From NCBI RefSeq assembly GCF_001428025.1, contig NZ_LMSC01000007.1:301675-360460 (forward strand): 58,786 nucleotides of DNA. The letters are read 5' to 3'. Position 1 is the stretch's first letter, and each line of letters opens with the position of its first letter. The DNA is from Phycicoccus sp. Soil748 (GTDB lineage Bacteria; Actinomycetota; Actinomycetes; Actinomycetales; Dermatophilaceae). Position numbers and translations under genes: made by a program. Below are positions 37,268 through 46,277 of this stretch, one piece after another. The notes under the pieces are model-generated. The model was not told the DNA's origin and did not search any database. It worked only from the letters and a program-made list of their open reading frames with translations.

Positions 37268-38073
37268 GCGCCTCCGTCTCGCGGCCGCAGGACCGCGGCG
37301 CGCGGTGGAGCGCCCTGCTCGGGCTGCTCGCCGAGAACGGGAGGCTGAGCGTCGCCGAGGTCGTCGAGGCGCTCGGGGTCTCCGAGGCCACCGTGCGGCG
37401 CGACTTCACCGACCTCGCGGCCCAGCAGCTCGTGACCAGGACGCACGGCGGCATCGTCGCGTCGGCGGTCGCCTACGACCTCCCCGCCCGCTACAAGCAG
37501 GCCGGCACCGACACGGCCAAGGACCGGATCGCGGCGTACGCGGCCGACCTCGCCGTCGAGGGCTCGGTCGTGGGCTTCAACGGGGGCACCACGACGAGTG
37601 CGGTCGCGCGGCGGCTCGCGGCGCGCGCCGACCTCGCGAGCTCGTCGCGGCGACCGGCGATCACCGTGGTGACCAACGCCCTCAACATCGCCACGGAGAT
37701 GGTGCTGCGCCCGTTCGTACGGTGCGTGTCGCTCGGTGGCGTGGCGCGCACCGAGTCCTACGAGCTGTCCGGGCCACTCGCCGCGATGGTGCTCGGGGAG
37801 CTGTGGCTCGACACGGTCTTCCTCGGCGTCGACGCGGTCTCCGGCTCGGCCGGCGCCATGTGCCACCACGAGGGGGAGGCGGGCATCAACGCCCTCATGG
37901 TCGAACGCGCCCAGCGCGTCGTCGTGGTGGCCACCGGCGCCAAGCTCGGCCGCAGGGCGTTCGCGCGCATCTGCCCACCGTCGCGCATCGACCTGGTGGT
38001 CACCGACAGCACCGCACCCGAGGACGCCGTCGCCGACCTGCGTTCTGCCGGCGTCACCGTGGACGTGGTCTGA
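37264..38073 (+). CDS. DeoR family transcriptional repressor
   Basis: 269 residues. N-terminal winged helix-turn-helix (about 14-60) with LGVSEATVRRDF and the TRTHGG wing; the C-terminal sugar-phosphate sensor has GFNGGTTT, VVTNALNIA and FLGVDAV. Expected to repress the operon and release on binding a pathway sugar phosphate such as tagatose-6-P. GTG start overlaps the permease stop by 4 bases. The AAACGA pair at 34163-34178 is its candidate operator. Confidence 0.9.
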   Translation: MSASVSRPQDRGARWSALLGLLAENGRLSVAEVVEALGVSEATVRRDFTDLAAQQLVTRTHGGIVASAVAYDLPARYKQAGTDTAKDRIAAYAADLAVEGSVVGFNGGTTTSAVARRLAARADLASSSRRPAITVVTNALNIATEMVLRPFVRCVSLGGVARTESYELSGPLAAMVLGELWLDTVFLGVDAVSGSAGAMCHHEGEAGINALMVERAQRVVVVATGAKLGRRAFARICPPSRIDLVVTDSTAPEDAVADLRSAGVTVDVV

Positions 38074-38075
38074 CG

Positions 38076-39017
38076 GTGGACCCGCACGACGCAGCGACCG
38101 ACGTGGTCGCCGCCGTGGACGTGGGCGGCACCCGCACCAAGGCGGCGCTCGTGGCGCGCGACGGCCGCGAGGTCGTCTCGACGACGGTGCCGACACCGAC
38201 AGACTGTGCGCTCCCGGGCGTCCTGGTGCAGCACGTGGAGCAGGTCGTGCGCGACCTGCTGGCCGCGCAGGGGGCAGTGCAGCAGGTCGTCGCCTGCGGG
38301 GTGGTCGTCCCCGGGCTCGTCGACGACGAGCGGGGGGTCGCCCGCTGGTCGGCCAACCTCGGCTGGCGCGACCTGCCCGTCGGCGCGCCGCTCTCCGCGC
38401 GGCTCGGGCTGCCGGTCGCCCTCGGCCACGACGTCCGCGCGGGACTGGTGGCAGAGGCCAGGCTGGGCGCCGCCCGCGACGACCGGCACGTCCTGTTCGT
38501 CCCGGTGGGCACGGGCATCGCGGGCGCCCTCATGGTCGACGGGCACGTCCTGCTCGCCGACGGCTACGCGGGCGAGCTGGGGCACGTCGTCGTCGACCCC
38601 GGGGGCCCTGAGTGCGGCTGCGGGGCTCGCGGGTGCCTGGAGGCCGTCGCGTCCGCGGCTGCCGTCGAGCGCGCGTACGCTGCGGTGGCCGCCACGCCAC
38701 CAGGACCTGGGGGACGGGTCTCTGCGGAGGAGCTCGCGGCCCTCGTCGATGCGGGCGACGTGGCGGCGCAACAGGTCTGGGAGGTCGCTGTCGAGGCTCT
38801 CGCGACTGCGGTGACCGCGGCCGTGACCCTGACGGGTGTCGACCTGGTGCTCGTGGGGGGAGGCCTGGCCGAGAGCGGGGAGACCCTGCTCGGGCCGTTG
38901 CGCACCGCGGTCCGCGGCCGGCTGACGTTCCAGCGGATGCCGCGCATCGAGCGACCGATGCTCGGCGACCGGGCCGGCTGCCTCGGGGCGGCCTGCCTCG
39001 CCTGGGACCTCGCATGA
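38076..39017 (+). CDS. ROK family sugar kinase
   Basis: 313 residues. ATP-binding DVGGTRTKAAL at the N-terminus, phosphate loop PVGTGIAGAL, and the ROK zinc site: GELGH followed by CGCGARGCLE. The usual catalytic ND/GHD position reads LGHDVRAG. Probably phosphorylates the imported N-acetylhexosamine at O6, the step before NagA. GTG start two bases after the DeoR stop; stop overlaps the PfkB gene (ATGA). Confidence 0.88.
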   Translation: MDPHDAATDVVAAVDVGGTRTKAALVARDGREVVSTTVPTPTDCALPGVLVQHVEQVVRDLLAAQGAVQQVVACGVVVPGLVDDERGVARWSANLGWRDLPVGAPLSARLGLPVALGHDVRAGLVAEARLGAARDDRHVLFVPVGTGIAGALMVDGHVLLADGYAGELGHVVVDPGGPECGCGARGCLEAVASAAAVERAYAAVAATPPGPGGRVSAEELAALVDAGDVAAQQVWEVAVEALATAVTAAVTLTGVDLVLVGGGLAESGETLLGPLRTAVRGRLTFQRMPRIERPMLGDRAGCLGAACLAWDLA

Positions 39018-40012
39018 ACGTCGCACCGGACGAGCCCGGTGTGGTGCTCACCGTCACCCCCAACCCGGCCCTCGACGTGACCTACGACGTCGAGCGGCTG
39101 GTGCCCCACGCCAGCCACCGCGTGCTGGCGGTGCGCGAGGTGGCCGGGGGCAAGGGGCTCAACGTCGCCGGGGTCCTGCGGTGCTGCGCGGTGCCGGTGC
39201 TCGCCACCGGTGCGGTCGGCGGACCGGCGGGGGAGCAGCTGCGGGCCGACCTCGACGCCCGCGGAGTCACCCACCGCTTTGCCCGGTCCTGCGCCCCCAC
39301 GCGGCGCACGACGACCGTCGTCAGCCTGGCGGACGGTGATGCCACGGCGTTCAACGAGCCCGGCGCGGCGTGGCCGGTCGAGGCGTGGTCGGCGCTGGTC
39401 CAGCACGTGGCCGACCTCGTCGACCAGCACCCGGTGCGGGTGCTGGTCGCGTCGGGCAGCCTGCCGCCAGCTCGCAGCGAGGGGTCCCACCCGGGCGCCG
39501 ACGGAGCGCCATCCTTCGCCGACCACGCCTACGCCGACCTGACCCGGGTCGCGCACGACGCCGGGCTACCCGTCGTGGTCGACGCCTCCCGCGCCGCGCT
39601 CCTCGGTGCCCTCGCGGCGGGCCCCGACGTGGTGAAGCCCAACGTGCACGAGCTCCGCGAGGCGACCGGCGTGCAGGATCCCTTGGAGGGCGCAAAGGCG
39701 CTGCAGCGCAAGGGCGCTCGTCACGTCGTGGTCTCGCTGGGCGCCGAGGGCGTCCTGGCGGTTGCTCCGGACGGAACGGTCGTGCGAGCCGGCCTGGGGG
39801 AGCACCTGCGCGGCAACCCCACCGGCGCCGGCGACGCCGCCGTGGCAGCGATCGCAGCCGGGCTGGCCAGGGGAACAGCGTGGGACGAGTGCCTGCGTGA
39901 CGCCGTGGCCTGGTCCGCCGCGGCGGTGCTGCAACCCACCGCGGGCGTCGTCGACCCCGCCGACATCGACCGCCTGCGCGCCGCCGTGCGCGTCGAGACG
40001 ACAGGGAGCTGA
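39014..40012 (+). CDS. PfkB family kinase, LacC/FruK (tagatose-6-phosphate kinase) type
   Basis: 332 residues. Ribokinase-fold kinase with TVTPNPALDVTY at the start, GGKGLNVA for substrate and catalytic Asp in NPTGAGDAAVAA. This subgroup phosphorylates tagatose-6-P or fructose-1-P to the bisphosphate. Between a ROK kinase and a ketose-bisphosphate aldolase, tagatose-6-P is the best guess. ATGA overlap with the ROK gene. Confidence 0.87.
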   Translation: MNVAPDEPGVVLTVTPNPALDVTYDVERLVPHASHRVLAVREVAGGKGLNVAGVLRCCAVPVLATGAVGGPAGEQLRADLDARGVTHRFARSCAPTRRTTTVVSLADGDATAFNEPGAAWPVEAWSALVQHVADLVDQHPVRVLVASGSLPPARSEGSHPGADGAPSFADHAYADLTRVAHDAGLPVVVDASRAALLGALAAGPDVVKPNVHELREATGVQDPLEGAKALQRKGARHVVVSLGAEGVLAVAPDGTVVRAGLGEHLRGNPTGAGDAAVAAIAAGLARGTAWDECLRDAVAWSAAAVLQPTAGVVDPADIDRLRAAVRVETTGS

Positions 40013-40015
40013 ACA

Positions 40016-40849
40016 GTGCTCGTACCGCTCAGGGAATCGCTCGAGCAGGCTCGCGCCGCGGACCGGGGGCTCGCGGCATACAACGTCGTGCACCTCGAGC
40101 ACGCCGAGGCACTGGTCGGGGCGGCGGAGGACACCGGCCTCCCGGTGGTGCTCCAGGTCAGCGAGAACGCCGTGCGCTTCCACGGTTCCCTGGCCCCGAT
40201 CGCCCTGGCCACGCGGACCCTGGCTGAGCGGGCGACCGTACCCGTCGTCCTGCACCTCGACCACGCGGTCTCGGTGGACCTGGTGCACGAGGCGCTCGAC
40301 CTCGGCTTCACCTCCGTGATGTTCGACGGGTCACGGCTCGACGACGCCACCAACCGTTCCACGACCCGGGAGGTGGTCGCTCGCTGCCACGACCGCGGGG
40401 TCGACGTCGAGGCGGAGCTCGGCGAGATCGGCGGCAAGGACGGCGTGCACGCACCGGGGGTGCGCACCCGGCCCGAGGACGCGCGACAGTTCGCACTGGA
40501 CACGGGGGTCGACGCGCTCGCCGTGGCTGTCGGCTCCTCGCACGCGATGACCGAGCGCACTGCAGCACTCGACCTCGAGCTGGTCGCTGCGATCCGGGAG
40601 GCGGTCCCGGTACCGCTGGTGCTCCACGGCTCGTCGGGCGTGCCGGACGAGGGCCTCGTCGCCGCGGTCCGGGCCGGCATGACCAAGGTCAACATCGCCA
40701 CGCACCTCAGCAGCGTCTTCACCGCCGAGGTGCGTCGGGCGCTGGCCGCCGACCCGGACCTCGTCGACAGCCGCAAGTACCTCGCGCCGGCCAGGGCTGC
40801 GGTGCGGGCCGAGGCGGCCCGCCTGCTCGAGCTGCTCGCCCTGCGCTAG
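40016..40849 (+). CDS. Class II ketose-bisphosphate aldolase (KbaY/GatY/Fba-like)
   Basis: 277 residues. Zinc aldolase splitting tagatose-1,6- or fructose-1,6-bisphosphate to DHAP and glyceraldehyde-3-P. Motifs: HLDHA (zinc His and catalytic Asp), VEAELGEIGG, LHGSSGVPD and KVNIAT. The short, GatY-like length supports tagatose bisphosphate. Last gene of the operon; its TAG stop overlaps the stop of the convergent tetR by 3-4 bases. Confidence 0.88.
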   Translation: MLVPLRESLEQARAADRGLAAYNVVHLEHAEALVGAAEDTGLPVVLQVSENAVRFHGSLAPIALATRTLAERATVPVVLHLDHAVSVDLVHEALDLGFTSVMFDGSRLDDATNRSTTREVVARCHDRGVDVEAELGEIGGKDGVHAPGVRTRPEDARQFALDTGVDALAVAVGSSHAMTERTAALDLELVAAIREAVPVPLVLHGSSGVPDEGLVAAVRAGMTKVNIATHLSSVFTAEVRRALAADPDLVDSRKYLAPARAAVRAEAARLLELLALR

Positions 40850-41409
40850 GCCCAGCTGCGCAGCGCGTGGTCCAGGGCGTCGAGCGAGCGCTCGAACGAC
40901 GTCCCGAGGTCGCGGGGGTGGTGGCTGAAGCCGCCCGAGGTCTCCAGGCCGAGGAACCCGTAGACGGTGGACAGCACGAGTCGCGCGGCATCGGTCTCGT
41001 CCGGGTCGGCCAGGCCGTACCCGCGCAGCACGGCCCGCACGAGCTCGCCGTGCCGGGGCGCGGCGCTGGCGGCGAGCGTGGCGGGGTCGAGCTCCTGCTG
41101 CATCGCGGTGTAGCGACCGGGGTGGGCGAGCGCATAGTGCCGGTACGTCGTCGCGAAGGCCTTCAGGGCGTCCTTGCCTGCGAGGCCCGCCACGGCGTCC
41201 GCGAGCAGGTCGGCGAGCTCGGCGAGCGCAAGGACGGTGACCCGGGTGCGCAGGTCCCCCAGGCCCGCGACGTGGGAGTAGAGGCTGGCGTCCTTGACGC
41301 CCAGGCCCCGGGCGAGTGCCGCCAGGCTGATGGCCTCGAAGCCGACCTCGTCGGCGAGGTCGGCCGCGGCCACCGTGAGCCGCTCCGGGGTGATGCCTGC
41401 CCGCGCCAT
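40846..41409 (-). CDS. TetR family repressor (WHG-type C-terminal domain)
   Basis: 187 residues. Helix-turn-helix with ISLAALARGLGVKDASLYSH, then a C-terminal domain with YRHYALAHPGRYTAM and LSTVYGFLGLETSGGF, typical of the TetR_C_33/WHG group. GGAG 5 bases before the ATG. It shares a 48-base divergent control region with the FBP gene, and the palindrome there is its likely operator. Confidence 0.88.
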   Translation of the reverse strand: MARAGITPERLTVAAADLADEVGFEAISLAALARGLGVKDASLYSHVAGLGDLRTRVTVLALAELADLLADAVAGLAGKDALKAFATTYRHYALAHPGRYTAMQQELDPATLAASAAPRHGELVRAVLRGYGLADPDETDAARLVLSTVYGFLGLETSGGFSHHPRDLGTSFERSLDALDHALRSWA

Positions 41410-41421
41410 GTCGCTCCATAA

Positions 41422-41457
41422 ACTAGGGGTTCTAGGTTTTCACCTATAGTACCTAGT
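41422..41457. promoter_or_regulatory. Nested palindrome operator, tetR/FBP divergent promoter
   Basis: ACTAGG-N5-TAGGT-N4-ACCTA-N5-CCTAGT: outer and inner inverted repeats share the same centre at 41439/41440. TATAGT (41445-41450) within it is a -10 box 7 bases before the ATG at 41458, predicting a leaderless mRNA; TAGTTT on the minus strand may serve tetR. Binding would shut both promoters. Confidence 0.8.
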
Positions 41458-41958
41458 ATGCAGGAGCTGACCGAGACCCAGATCAGGACGTCGTTCGTCA
41501 ACGCCACCAAGGGCGAGTCCAAGCGCCTGGTCCTGCCCAAGGACCTGACCTCGCGGCCGTGGGCCGACCTCGACTTCCTCGGCTGGCGCGACCCTGCTGC
41601 ACCCCAGCGCGCCTACCTCGTGGTCCCGGACGGCGGGTCGGCCACGGGGGTCGCACTGCGGCTCGCCGACTCCTCGGCCGGACGACGCCGCCGCAACATG
41701 TGCGCGGTGTGCCTGACGACGCACCCCGGTGACGGCGTGGCGCTGATGACGGCGCGACGGGCGGGACGGTCGGGGCAGCTGGGCAACTCGGTCGGCACCT
41801 ACCTGTGCAGCGACCTCGCCTGCTCGCTCTACCTGCGTGGGCTGCGCAGCGCAGGGCCGGGCGCACGGATGCAGGAGTCGCTGTCGCTGGAGGACCAGGT
41901 GGACCGGCTGCTCGCCCGGCTGCACGCCTTCCTGGGCAGCGTCGCCCGCGAGGCCTGA
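41458..41958 (+). CDS. FBP-domain protein (elongation factor G-binding, FusB-like)
   Basis: 166 residues. N-terminal helical part (TETQIRTSFVNATKGE) and a C-terminal treble-clef zinc finger with CAVC and CSDLAC as ligands. The FBP family includes FusB/FusC, which bind EF-G and free it from fusidic-acid-stalled ribosomes; actinobacterial members are mostly untested. Control by a local TetR suggests induction by a small molecule. Confidence 0.8.
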   Translation: MQELTETQIRTSFVNATKGESKRLVLPKDLTSRPWADLDFLGWRDPAAPQRAYLVVPDGGSATGVALRLADSSAGRRRRNMCAVCLTTHPGDGVALMTARRAGRSGQLGNSVGTYLCSDLACSLYLRGLRSAGPGARMQESLSLEDQVDRLLARLHAFLGSVAREA

Positions 41959-42062
41959 ACCGTCAGGGCGCGCGCCGGCGCCGGCGCCGGCCCCGACCCG
42001 GCCCACCGCGGTGCTGACGCCGAACGACCCCCTCACCCGGCCCGGCGGCATACCCTCGGTCC

Positions 42063-42686
42063 GTGAGCGACCTCCACTGTCCCGCAACGCTGCTCGTCGC
42101 CCGCCACGGTGACGCCGAGTACGGGCACCCCTCGGTGCTCTCCGACGAGGGCGGCTGGCTCAGCGACCGGGGCCGCGAGCAGGTGCGCGACCTCGCGGCG
42201 TCGCTGCGGGACCGGCGGGTCGCCCGCGTCTACACCAGCGTCCTCCAGCGTGCGGTCGAGTCCGGCTGCCTCGCCGCGGAGGTCCTGGGGGTGGACAGCG
42301 TGGCCGTCGACGGGCTCGCGGAGTTCTCCGTCGGGGCGCTCGCCGGGCGGCCGCACGACGACCACGAGCTGGCCTCGGTCTTCCGCGCCTGGATGCACGG
42401 CGACCTCGGCCGGTTCATCCCGGGCGGCGAGACCGGCGCCGAGGTCGTGGCGCGCTACCGGGAGGCGCTGCAGTCGATCGCGGACCTGCACCGTGGGGAG
42501 ACGGTGCTGGTCTTCAGCCACGGCGGCGTCATGTCGTTCGTCCTCCCGCGCATCGGGGGAGTCGTGCGCGCGGACCTGGTCGAGCAGGCGTTCCTGCCCA
42601 ACTGCGGGATCGCCGAGGTCGAGGTCGACGGGGACGGCTTCCGGGTGCCGTCGTGGCCGGGGTCGAGCGACCGCGCCGTCGTCTGA
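42063..42686 (+). CDS. Histidine phosphatase family protein
   Basis: 207 residues. Phosphoglycerate-mutase-like fold: RHGDAEY with the phospho-accepting His, LSDRGREQVRDLA, YTSVLQRAVESG, and a second His in VFSHGGVM. Substrate unknown; such proteins act on small phosphoesters or proteins. GTG start with TACCCT 6 bases upstream (leaderless). Confidence 0.85.
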   Translation: MSDLHCPATLLVARHGDAEYGHPSVLSDEGGWLSDRGREQVRDLAASLRDRRVARVYTSVLQRAVESGCLAAEVLGVDSVAVDGLAEFSVGALAGRPHDDHELASVFRAWMHGDLGRFIPGGETGAEVVARYREALQSIADLHRGETVLVFSHGGVMSFVLPRIGGVVRADLVEQAFLPNCGIAEVEVDGDGFRVPSWPGSSDRAVV

Positions 42687-42742
42687 GCGTCGGAGCCCGA
42701 TGGACGGCGACCGGCGGGTGGCCGGCCAGCGCCGGGTCGGGG

Positions 42743-42760
42743 GGCCGGCCTGCGCCGGCC
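42743..42760. terminator. Hairpin between phosphatase and nucS
   Basis: GGCCGGC and GCCGGCC (7-bp stem, loop CTGC) between two convergent genes, in a very G-rich gap. Weak to moderate terminator candidate. Confidence 0.5.
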
Positions 42761-42773
42761 GGGTGGCCGCGGC

Positions 42774-43469
42774 TCAGAAGAGGCGGGTCGTCGTGTCGTC
42801 GATGCCGCGCAGCGCGTCGTAGTCGAGGGTGACGCAGCGGATGCCGCGGTCGGTGGCCAGCGTGCGCGCCTGCGGCTTGATCTCCTGCGCCGCGAAGATC
42901 CCGGTGACGGGGGCCAGGTGCGGGTCGCGGTTCATGAGCTCGAGGTAGCGGGTCAGCTGCTCGACGCCGTCGATGTCTCCGCGCCGCTTGATCTCGACCG
43001 CCACCGACGCGCCCCCGGCGTCACGGCACAGGATGTCGACCGGGCCGATGGCGGTCATGTACTCGCGTCGCACCAGCGACCAGCCCTCGCCGAGGGTGTG
43101 GATGTGCTCGGCCAGGAGCTTCTGCAGGTGGGCCTCCACGCCGTCCTTGACCAGGCCCGGGTCGACCCCGAGCTGGTGGGAGGAGTCGTGCAGCACCTCG
43201 TGGATGAGGACGCGCAGGCGGTCCTCGGACTTGGCGTGCTGGACCTGCCAGACCGTCTGCACGCCCTGCTCGGCCTCGTGCTCCTCCGGGGTGACCTCAG
43301 CCATGGCGCACGGCGGTGACATCCAGTTGAGCGGCTTGTAGGAGCCGCCGTCGCTGTGCACCAGGACCGAGCCGTCGGCCTTGACCAGGAGGAGCCTGGT
43401 CGCGAGGGGGAGGTGGGCGGACAGCCGCCCGTCGTAGTCCACCGAGCACGTCGCAATCACCAGTCGCAC
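42774..43469 (-). CDS. nucS: Mismatch-specific endonuclease NucS/EndoMS
   Basis: 231 residues. Cuts both strands at mismatches and provides the mismatch repair that actinobacteria lack in MutS/MutL form. N-terminal dimer domain starts [15 protein letters not shown] with [10 protein letters not shown]; the nuclease domain has GPVDILCRD and [11 protein letters not shown] (catalytic Asp, Glu and Lys) and QLTRYLE. GTG 43469 gives the family's exact N-terminus. In mycobacteria nucS also lies a few genes from the atp cluster. Confidence 0.95.
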   Translation of the reverse strand: MRLVIATCSVDYDGRLSAHLPLATRLLLVKADGSVLVHSDGGSYKPLNWMSPPCAMAEVTPEEHEAEQGVQTVWQVQHAKSEDRLRVLIHEVLHDSSHQLGVDPGLVKDGVEAHLQKLLAEHIHTLGEGWSLVRREYMTAIGPVDILCRDAGGASVAVEIKRRGDIDGVEQLTRYLELMNRDPHLAPVTGIFAAQEIKPQARTLATDRGIRCVTLDYDALRGIDDTTTRLF

Positions 43470-43572
43470 GAGGCGCAACTCTACGGCGGACGGTGACGTG
43501 GTCGTGACCAGGACCTCATTGCATCGACGAGGGGGCGGGCGCACACTCGAACCTGAGGTGAGGTGAGCACCC

Positions 43573-43977
43573 ATGCTGATCCTGCTGGGCAACGTCGCCG
43601 GGCTGGCCATCGTCGTCGCCACCGGCATCGCCGTGCTGCGCTGGGTCAACACCGGCAGGGCCCCCCGCCTGCTGCGCCCGCTGCTCGACCGACTCGAGCG
43701 CGCGGTGGCCCGGCGAAGGCCCCGGCACGAGCCGCTGCCACCGGTCCTGCTCGCCCTCGAGGTCAGCCGGCTGGCGGGGCACGTGCGCACCGTCGACCAG
43801 TCGGACCTGCCCAACAAGGCCGAGCGGCTCATGGCCGCCCGGCTGGCCTACGACCACGCCCTGCGCGACTACTGCCGGGCCGTCGACGTGCCGGTGCCCA
43901 CCGCCATCCGGGGGTTGTCGCGTGAGCAGCGCTTCGACCTCGAGACGGCGCTCATCGGGGCCGGCCACGAGTGGTGA
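43573..43977 (+). CDS. Small membrane-anchored protein, unknown
   Basis: 134 residues. N-terminal membrane helix (about 2-23) then a basic stretch (RRRPRHEP) and a helical soluble part with [20 protein letters not shown]-like sequence (starts DLPNKAERL). Similar small proteins occur beside nucS in relatives, but I know no function. ATG start; weak ribosome site GAGGTGAG. Confidence 0.65.
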   Translation: MLILLGNVAGLAIVVATGIAVLRWVNTGRAPRLLRPLLDRLERAVARRRPRHEPLPPVLLALEVSRLAGHVRTVDQSDLPNKAERLMAARLAYDHALRDYCRAVDVPVPTAIRGLSREQRFDLETALIGAGHEW

Positions 43978-44096
43978 GCGCGTGCGCCGGCCGGTGACAG
44001 AGGACCCTCCCGCTCGTCGTGTGCCGGTGCGCGGGTGGCGACCGTCACCCCGGCAGGGGGTCCACGCGGCGAACTGCCTCTGACAGACTGCGCCGC

Positions 44097-45875
44097 ATGG
44101 CTCGTGAGTTCAGCAAGGTCGCTGTCGTCGGTCTCGGCACCATGGGTGCAGGCATCGTGGAGGTGTTCGCCCGCAACGGCATCGACGTCGTCGCGATCGA
44201 GGTCGACGAGGCGGCGGTCGAGAAGGGCCGCGGCGTCCTGCAGCACTCGACGGACCGGGCCGTCTCCCGCGGCAAGCTCTCGATCGACGACCAGGCGGCG
44301 CTGCACTCGCGGGTGCACTTCACCTCGAGCATGGACGACGTGGCCGACTGCCAGCTCGTCATCGAGGCGGTGCCCGAGCACCTGGACCTCAAGAAGGAGG
44401 TCTTCGCCAAGCTCGACGCCGTGGTCGGTCCCGACGCGATCCTGGCGACCAACACCTCCTCCCTGTCGGTCACCGAGATCGCCGTCGCCACGAGCAACCC
44501 CAAGCGGGTCGTGGGCATGCACTTCTTCAACCCGGCCCCGGTGCTGCAGTTCGTCGAGGTCATCCGCACGGTCGTCACCGAGGACGAGGTCTTCGAGGAC
44601 GTCAAGGCCCTCGCCCAGCGCCTCGGCAAGCAGCCGGTCGTCGTCGGCGACAAGGCCGGCTTCATCGCCAACGCGCTGCTGTTCGGCTACCTCAACCACG
44701 CCGTCGCGATGTACGAGAGCCGCTACGCGAGCCGCGAGGACATCGACGCCGCCATGAAGCTCGGCTGCGGCTACCCGATGGGCCCGCTCGCCCTCATGGA
44801 CCTCATCGGCCTGGACACCGCCTACGAGATCCTCGACACGATGTACAAGCAGGGCCGCGACCGCCTGCACGCGCCGAGCCCGATCCTCAAGCAGATGGTC
44901 AGCGCCGGCCTCAAGGGCCGCAAGAGCGGCCGCGGCTTCTACACGTATGCCGAGCCGGGCAGCTCCCAGCTCGTGGACGACGCCCTCAGCCCGGCCACCG
45001 CCGGGGGGACCCACGTGGCCACCCGTACCGTGCGCACCGTCGGTGTCGTGGGGTCGGGGACCATGGCGACCGGCATCGTCGAGGTGTTCGCCAAGGCCGG
45101 GTTCGACGTCACCTACGTCACCCGCAGCCAGCCCAAGGTCGACGCCGTGACCGCCGCCGTCACCAAGTCGCTCGAGAAGGCCGTCCAGCGCGGCAAGCTC
45201 ACCCAGGAGGACCGCGACGAGGCGCTCACCCACCTCACCGGCTCCACGTCCCTTGAGGACCTGGCGACCGTCGACCTGGTCATCGAGGCGGTCGTGGAGG
45301 ACCTCGCGGTCAAGCGGGCGCTCTTCGAGAACCTCGACGAGATCTGCAAGCCCGGTGCGGTCCTCGCGACCACCACGTCCTCGCTGCCGGTGGTCGAGTG
45401 CGCTGCGGCGACCAGCCGTCCGCAGGACGTCGTCGGCATGCACTTCTTCAACCCGGCCCAGGTGATGAAGCTCGTCGAGGTGGTGCACACCGTCTCGACC
45501 GCGCCCGAGGTGGTGGCCACCGCGCAGGAGGTCTGCGCCCGCGTCGGCAAGCACGTGGTGACGTGCGGCGACCGGTCGGGGGTCATCGTCAACGCGCTGC
45601 TCTTCCCCTACCTCAACGACGCCGTGAAGATGCTCGAGGCCAGCTACGCCACGGCCGACGACATCGACACCGCGATGAAGACCGGGTGCGGCCTGCCCAT
45701 GGGTCCCTTCGAGCTGCTCGACGTGGTGGGACTCGACGTCGCCCTGGCCATCCAGCGCGAGCTCTACCTCGAGTTCCGCGAGCGTGGGTTCGCCCCGGCG
45801 CCCCTGCTCGAGCACCTGGTCACCGCCGGCTACCTGGGGCGCAAGACCGGACGCGGCTTCCGCACCTACGCCTGA
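44097..45875 (+). CDS. Fused double 3-hydroxyacyl-CoA dehydrogenase
   Basis: 592 residues: two full dehydrogenase units in tandem, about 1-287 and 312-592. Unit 1 has GLGTMG (12-17), His142 in GMHFFNP and GFIANALLFGYLN; unit 2 has GSGTMA (319-324), His449 in GMHFFNP and GVIVNALLFPYLN. Each oxidises 3-hydroxybutyryl-CoA-type substrates to the 3-keto form. The third Gly of the dinucleotide loop is Ala in unit 2, which may shift cofactor use. Likely 3-hydroxybutyryl-CoA metabolism with Ccr. CAGACT at 44084-44089 may be a leaderless -10. Confidence 0.9.
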   Translation: MAREFSKVAVVGLGTMGAGIVEVFARNGIDVVAIEVDEAAVEKGRGVLQHSTDRAVSRGKLSIDDQAALHSRVHFTSSMDDVADCQLVIEAVPEHLDLKKEVFAKLDAVVGPDAILATNTSSLSVTEIAVATSNPKRVVGMHFFNPAPVLQFVEVIRTVVTEDEVFEDVKALAQRLGKQPVVVGDKAGFIANALLFGYLNHAVAMYESRYASREDIDAAMKLGCGYPMGPLALMDLIGLDTAYEILDTMYKQGRDRLHAPSPILKQMVSAGLKGRKSGRGFYTYAEPGSSQLVDDALSPATAGGTHVATRTVRTVGVVGSGTMATGIVEVFAKAGFDVTYVTRSQPKVDAVTAAVTKSLEKAVQRGKLTQEDRDEALTHLTGSTSLEDLATVDLVIEAVVEDLAVKRALFENLDEICKPGAVLATTTSSLPVVECAAATSRPQDVVGMHFFNPAQVMKLVEVVHTVSTAPEVVATAQEVCARVGKHVVTCGDRSGVIVNALLFPYLNDAVKMLEASYATADDIDTAMKTGCGLPMGPFELLDVVGLDVALAIQRELYLEFRERGFAPAPLLEHLVTAGYLGRKTGRGFRTYA

Positions 45876-45911
45876 CGGCGCGCCCCGAGAGGGCTCTGCG
45901 AGAATCGGGGA

Positions 45912-46211
45912 ATGCCCCGAGCCAACCGGCGCCGCCGCGACGACGTCCCGCTGAACGTCGACCGCGCCGTCGGCCGGCTCACGCGGCGCGAGTCGTACGG
46001 CGGCACGGAGTGGTTCGTGCGGCGGGTCACCGGTGCCTCCTCCAGCAGGGCCTACCGGTGCCCGGGCTGCCAGCAGGACATCGCCATGGGGACTCCGCAC
46101 GTCGTCGCCTGGCCGGCCGAGGGCATCGGTGGTCTCGACGACCGGCGCCACTGGCACACCACGTGCTGGCAGGCGCGCGAGCGGCGGCACACGACCGGCT
46201 CCTACCGCTGA
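45912..46211 (+). CDS. Small zinc-ribbon-like protein, unknown
   Basis: 99 residues, very basic N-terminus (RANRRRRDD), then GTEWFVRRVTG and a CPGC-Q...HWHTTCW arrangement that could bind zinc (CxxC and HxxxC). Conserved in size in related actinobacteria, function not known to me. GAGAAT lies 6 bases before the ATG. Confidence 0.65.
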   Translation: MPRANRRRRDDVPLNVDRAVGRLTRRESYGGTEWFVRRVTGASSSRAYRCPGCQQDIAMGTPHVVAWPAEGIGGLDDRRHWHTTCWQARERRHTTGSYR

Positions 46212-46277
46212 CCCGGTCGTCCCCGGCTGGGACGTTCGCCTCTGGGGAGGCCGGCTCCACGGGGTGACGGTGGACGG

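Noticed and set aside
43573-43977. Treating the small gene after nucS as a spurious frame
   Set aside because: Kept as a gene: it has a clear membrane helix, sensible codon bias and a helical domain, and fills a gap with no better frame.
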